Source: Flagellimonas onchidii (GTDB taxonomy: Bacteria > Bacteroidota > Bacteroidia > Flavobacteriales > Flavobacteriaceae). Taken from it: 64,000 nucleotides of DNA. Below, piece by piece: positions 61,060 to 64,000 of this stretch. Position 1 is the stretch's first letter. Each line of letters starts with the position of its first letter. A program made the position numbers and the translations under genes. The stretch covers positions 62,001 to 126,000 of the forward strand of contig NZ_SRXX01000005.1 of NCBI RefSeq assembly GCF_004804315.1, written 5' to 3'. Under the pieces are notes generated by a model that worked only from the letters and a program-made list of their open reading frames with translations, was not told the origin of the DNA and searched no databases.

Positions 61060-61101
61060 CACTAATAACGTAAAAAATCTGTGTTTTGTTTGTTATTAGT
61101 G
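61060..61101 (-). other. Hairpin in the clpP-clpX spacer
   Basis: CACTAATAAC (61060-61069) and GTTATTAGTG (61092-61101) are perfect 10-bp inverted copies around a 22-nt loop. On the minus strand the loop contains a T tract. It may attenuate read-through from clpP to clpX. Confidence 0.5.
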
Positions 61102-61128
61102 GTTGTTTTTTATCTTATTTGTTCGTTT

Positions 61129-61809
61129 TTAGGACTTATCCCTTACCAAAATTTCGTCGATCATGCCATATTTTTTGGCCTCATCTGCCCTCATCCAATA
61201 ATCTCGATCACTATCCTCATAGACTTTATCAAACGACTGTCCAGAATGTTTGGCAATAATCTGATACAATTCATCCTTGATTTTAAGAACTTCTTTAGCA
61301 GCAATTTCTATATCACTGGCTTGGCCCTGTGCTCCAGACAAGGGTTGGTGTATCATTACACGTGAATGAGATAGCCCACTACGTTTGCCTTCTTCGCCCG
61401 CGCAGAGCAATACAGCAGCCATGGATGCAGCAATACCGGTACAAATAGTAGCTACGTCCGGTTTTATAAACTGCATCGTGTCATAAATGCCCAATCCGGC
61501 ATAAACACTTCCGCCAGGTGAATTTATATAGATTTGAATATCTTTTGAGGCATCTGCGCTTTCCAAAAAGAGCAGCTGCGCTTGGATAATATTGGCAACC
61601 TGATCATTGATGCCTGTACCCATAAATATGATCCTGTCCATCATTAATCTTGAAAAGACATCCATGGCTATGGCATTCAGCTGTCTTTCCTCTATAATGT
61701 TTGGAGTCATTCCAACTGGGTACATACTACTCACGATTTGGTCGTAATACATGCTGTTGACCCCATGATGTTTGGTGGCATATTTTTTGAACTCTGTTCC
61801 GTAATCCAT
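61129..61809 (-). CDS. clpP: ATP-dependent Clp protease proteolytic subunit ClpP
   Basis: A 226-residue ClpP serine peptidase. The catalytic triad is visible: Ser in TGIAASMAAVLL, His in SRVMIHQPL and Asp in the C-terminal DRDYWM region. The processing region and the hydrophobic pocket for ClpX IGF loops are conserved. It forms a double-heptamer barrel in the cytosol. It has an N-terminal extension of about 20 residues (YGTEFKKYATKHHGV), common in Bacteroidota. A terminator separates it from tig. Confidence 0.98.
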   Translation of the reverse strand: MDYGTEFKKYATKHHGVNSMYYDQIVSSMYPVGMTPNIIEERQLNAIAMDVFSRLMMDRIIFMGTGINDQVANIIQAQLLFLESADASKDIQIYINSPGGSVYAGLGIYDTMQFIKPDVATICTGIAASMAAVLLCAGEEGKRSGLSHSRVMIHQPLSGAQGQASDIEIAAKEVLKIKDELYQIIAKHSGQSFDKVYEDSDRDYWMRADEAKKYGMIDEILVRDKS

Positions 61810-61831
61810 AGGAATTTCTTCGATTTAGCTT

Positions 61832-61866
61832 AAAAAAAAGGTGCCGAAAACTAAGCTTTCGGCACC
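61832..61866 (-). terminator. Rho-independent terminator downstream of tig
   Basis: GGTGCCGAAA...TTTCGGCACC, a 10-bp perfect stem with a 7-nt loop, runs into eight T residues on the minus strand. Confidence 0.92.
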
Positions 61867-61897
61867 GTAAAGATACTTATTTTTCTTTTAGCCCAAT

Positions 61898-63220
61898 CTA
61901 GCTGTAGGCTTCCTTAACAAAGTCATCATAGGTAACCTCTTTTACCTTGAGGTTTGCGTGTTCTTTGTAGAAAGTCAATAGTTTTTGGCTCATCAGCTGC
62001 TCTGAGAGTCTTTTTACTTCGTCTTGATTGCTCATTACACGAGTCGCGATGTTTTCCAATTCTTCTTCTTGGGGGTCCAAATGTCCATATTGCGCCATTT
62101 GTGACTTGATAAAGCCTTTGGCAAACTCTTTCAACTCGTCTAATTGAACTTGAAGGTCATTTTCTTTGATAATTTTACCTTCTATAAGTTGATAACGAAG
62201 TCCTTTTTCAGACTTTTCAAATTCTTCTTTGGCTTCATCATCTGTTAGAGGGTTTTCGCCACTGACTTGAATCCATTTTCTTAAGAATTCTGATGGAAGA
62301 TCAAATTTGGTGTCTTCAATCAATCTTTCCGTGATATCGTTCAATAATTTTTGGTCGGATTGTTGCTCAAATTGCTTTTCAGTGTCCTCTTTGATTTTCT
62401 CCTGAAGCTCTTTTTCCGATTTTACAGTGTCCTTTCCAAATAATTTATCAAATAACTCTTGGTCGAGAACAGCGGGTTGGCGTTCGTTGATTTCTTCAAT
62501 GACAAATGAGACTTCGACATTAAGTTTCTCAGCTTTTTCCCTACTAACTCCCAAGGCACTGGATAACAGGTAATCTTCTTTAAAAAGCCCCTTGGTTTTT
62601 AGTTGAACTGAATCACCCACTTTTTTGCCCACAAGGGCATCTAAAGCTTTTTTGCCCTTGATTTTATCAAGTTCAATAGTAGTCTTGTTTTCTATTTCCT
62701 CAGCTTCATTTTTGAAAGAACCGGTCAGTTCATCAGACTTGCCAGCTTCAGTTTTTGAAACCAATTTACCGTACTGTTTCTTGATGCGGTCTACTTGCTC
62801 ATTGACCATTTTTTTATCAGCAACGATTTTATATTGGGTAACTGCTTTTTTGGTCTTTACCTTGACTTCAAAATTTGGCGCTAATCCCAATTCAAATTCA
62901 AAATCGAGACTGTCACCGTCCCAGTCAAAATCTTCCTGTTGTTTTGGAAGTGGATTTCCTAGAACATCCAATTTTTCCTCGGTAAGATATTTGTTAAGGT
63001 TGTCTTGAAGTAATTTGTTTACTTCATCTACTAAAACCGCTTTTCCATACTGTTTTTTGATAAGGCCCATAGGTACATGTCCTTTTCTAAATCCAGGTAT
63101 GTTAGCCTGTCTTCTGTAATCATTCAGAATTTTTTCTACCTTATCTTTATAGTCATCCTTGCTTATGGCAACTTTTACCACTGCATTTAGCTCGTCAATC
63201 TGCTCTTTTGTGATATTCAT
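61898..63220 (-). CDS. tig: Trigger factor
   Basis: A 440-residue ribosome-bound chaperone with the N-terminal ribosome-binding domain (signature NIPGFRKGHVPMGLIKKQYG near residues 39-57), a central FKBP-like prolyl isomerase region that is divergent, as in other Bacteroidota, and a long helical C-terminal chaperone domain. A GGAG directly before the ATG at 63220 may help initiation. It is the first gene of the tig-clpP-clpX order but has its own terminator. Confidence 0.95.
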   Translation of the reverse strand: MNITKEQIDELNAVVKVAISKDDYKDKVEKILNDYRRQANIPGFRKGHVPMGLIKKQYGKAVLVDEVNKLLQDNLNKYLTEEKLDVLGNPLPKQQEDFDWDGDSLDFEFELGLAPNFEVKVKTKKAVTQYKIVADKKMVNEQVDRIKKQYGKLVSKTEAGKSDELTGSFKNEAEEIENKTTIELDKIKGKKALDALVGKKVGDSVQLKTKGLFKEDYLLSSALGVSREKAEKLNVEVSFVIEEINERQPAVLDQELFDKLFGKDTVKSEKELQEKIKEDTEKQFEQQSDQKLLNDITERLIEDTKFDLPSEFLRKWIQVSGENPLTDDEAKEEFEKSEKGLRYQLIEGKIIKENDLQVQLDELKEFAKGFIKSQMAQYGHLDPQEEELENIATRVMSNQDEVKRLSEQLMSQKLLTFYKEHANLKVKEVTYDDFVKEAYS

Positions 63221-63254
63221 CTCCTACCTTTTTTTGCTATTCAAAAATGGGTGG

Positions 63255-63286
63255 CAAAAGTAATGCATTTTCTGATTGGTGCCAAC
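63255..63286 (-). promoter_or_regulatory. Promoter of tig
   Basis: On the minus strand GTTGG (63282-63286) and TACTTTTG (63255-63262) are 19 bp apart, fitting TTTG-N19-TAnnTTTG. It lies 34 bp upstream of the tig ATG. Confidence 0.65.
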
Positions 63287-63314
63287 TTTTTAAAGTATTG
63301 GTTTCCAAATACAA

Positions 63315-63665
63315 TCAATTCTTTTTATCCTCTTTGAAAATTGAATGTAAAATAGATTGTAAAAAAGATAGTAGTAGGCTGAAAATTATAGCCCACCAAA
63401 TACTGGAAACTTCAAATCCATCAATAAAATTTGCAGCAATCAGTATTATGAGTGCATTGACCACCAAAAGAAATAAACCTAACGTAATGATGGTAATGGG
63501 CAACGTCAGAATAATTAAAAATGGCTTCACCAAAAAGTTAAGCAATGCCAGAACCAAAGCCACTATAATTGCAGTGGTTATACTGTCAACATCAACTCCT
63601 GGCAATACATAGGAAAGAATGATTACAGCTAAAGCATTTAATAATAATCTGATAATTAGTTTCAT
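63315..63665 (-). CDS. Small four-helix membrane protein (phage holin family 4 / PF04020-like)
   Basis: A 116-residue protein of four hydrophobic helices: LIIRLLLNALAVIILSYVLP, an ALVLALLNFLVKPFL segment, ITLGLFLLVVNALIILIAANFI and WWAIIFSLLLSFLQSIL. The NALAVII..YVLPG and NFLVKPFLIILTLP patterns are typical of this family. Despite the family name it is a housekeeping-type chromosomal gene in many bacteria with no prophage nearby. Function unknown. The ATG at 63665 is used; ten upstream residues are not family-like. Confidence 0.85.
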   Translation of the reverse strand: MKLIIRLLLNALAVIILSYVLPGVDVDSITTAIIVALVLALLNFLVKPFLIILTLPITIITLGLFLLVVNALIILIAANFIDGFEVSSIWWAIIFSLLLSFLQSILHSIFKEDKKN

Positions 63666-63684
63666 CTTCAAAATTGGTTTAAAC

Positions 63685-63710
63685 AAAAAAGGCACCGCTG
63701 AAACGGTGCC
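63685..63710 (-). terminator. Rho-independent terminator downstream of the SGNH hydrolase gene
   Basis: GGCACCG-N6-CGGTGCC, a 7-bp perfect stem followed on the minus strand by TTTTTT. Confidence 0.88.
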
Positions 63711-63735
63711 TATAAATATAGTGAATTTGAGTTAG

Positions 63736-64000
63736 TTACTCGATGTAAAGCCCTGTGTAGTCAAGTGGATTCACTCCGGGTAGATTGGACCCAAATTTTT
63801 CATTTATGGCCTCGAGAAAAGCATTGGCAAGAATAGCATACCCACGAGGTGCCGGGTGCACGCCATCCAAAGAGAATCCTCCTCCTGTGGCAAAAGTAGA
63901 AGTGACTGTACTGCCATCTGGCAAAGGAAAACCAGAGGTCTTCAATTCACTCAACAATGCATTGGCGTCGACAAAAGCCAAATCAAATTGAGTTGCGAGA
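63736..64000 (-). CDS. SGNH/GDSL-family hydrolase, C-terminal part, partial at right edge
   Basis: The frame is open to the end of the window, so the start lies beyond it. The visible 87 residues are the C-terminal block of an SGNH esterase/lipase: DANALLSEL, then GGGFSLDGVHPAPRGYAILANAFLEAIN with the catalytic Asp-x-x-His pair (DGVHP). The protein ends DYTGLYIE. The nucleophile Ser block is outside the window. It is probably an exported outer-membrane or secreted esterase, by analogy with Bacteroidota homologues. Confidence 0.8.
   Translation of the reverse strand, partial: LATQFDLAFVDANALLSELKTSGFPLPDGSTVTSTFATGGGFSLDGVHPAPRGYAILANAFLEAINEKFGSNLPGVNPLDYTGLYIE

Noticed and set aside
63315-63665. 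A prophage remnant, suggested by the holin-family protein
   Set aside because: The family is widespread as a chromosomal membrane protein, and no integrase, capsid, tail or lysis genes are nearby.

Overview
This window is chromosomal DNA from a Bacteroidota bacterium, almost certainly a marine-type member of the Flavobacteriaceae. The evidence is the gene families present (SusC/SusD pairs, PorP/SprF, type IX secretion C-terminal domains, FecI/FecR-type regulation, a FolK-deoxynucleoside kinase fusion, a two-domain Nfu), the AT-rich base composition, promoter-like TTG-N19-TAnnTTTG pairs, and the near absence of strong Shine-Dalgarno sites. Sequence alone does not fix the genus; a Muricauda/Flagellimonas-like relative is only a guess.

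Layout. 1-9.3 kb: a DUF255 thioredoxin-fold lipoprotein (cut by the left edge), dodecin, an Nfu iron-sulfur scaffold, an orphan PorP/SprF protein, a VWA protein, a LytS/LytTR-type two-component pair and a gamma-carbonic-anhydrase-like protein. 9.3-16.7 kb: fabD, then a three-gene cluster of a large secreted Calx-beta protein with a type B T9SS signal, a PorP/SprF partner and a PorE-like OmpA protein. The adhesin carries a perfect 335-bp tandem duplication in a GC-rich block unlike its surroundings. 16.7-20 kb: a divergent Nramp-like transporter, a membrane-anchored alpha/beta hydrolase and a collagen-like lipoprotein. 20.2-21.6 kb: a deletion scar in which a frameshifted PSCyt/DUF1549 gene is fused tail to tail with the 5' third of a Gfo/Idh/MocA oxidoreductase gene. 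22-30.1 kb: an ECF sigma / FecR / STN-SusC / SusD / small-lipoprotein uptake operon of unknown substrate.

30.4-43.8 kb is the most interesting block: a phosphonate-utilisation locus. One operon encodes a DUF5690 transporter, a TIGR03364-type FAD oxidoreductase (PbfD-like) and a PhnX-like HAD phosphonatase. A second encodes SusC, SusD, a secreted type I phosphodiesterase with a PA14-like domain, a PbfA-like PLP lyase and a secreted metallophosphoesterase. An XRE-cupin regulator lies between them, and repeated GTATTTGTAA-like sites occur near both operon starts. The inferred route is: outer-membrane import and extracytoplasmic de-esterification, inner-membrane uptake, conversion of aminoethylphosphonate derivatives to phosphonoacetaldehyde, then C-P cleavage to acetaldehyde and phosphate.

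43.9-64 kb: tRNA-Leu and tRNA-Gly, mutS, a SpoU methyltransferase, the folK-dNK fusion, sppA, a queuosine-precursor transporter, AsmA, a group of secreted hydrolases including a subclass B1 metallo-beta-lactamase with all zinc ligands, DUF2797, GH3, a small hydrolase, then clpX, clpP, tig, a small holin-like membrane protein and the 3' end of an SGNH hydrolase gene cut by the right edge.
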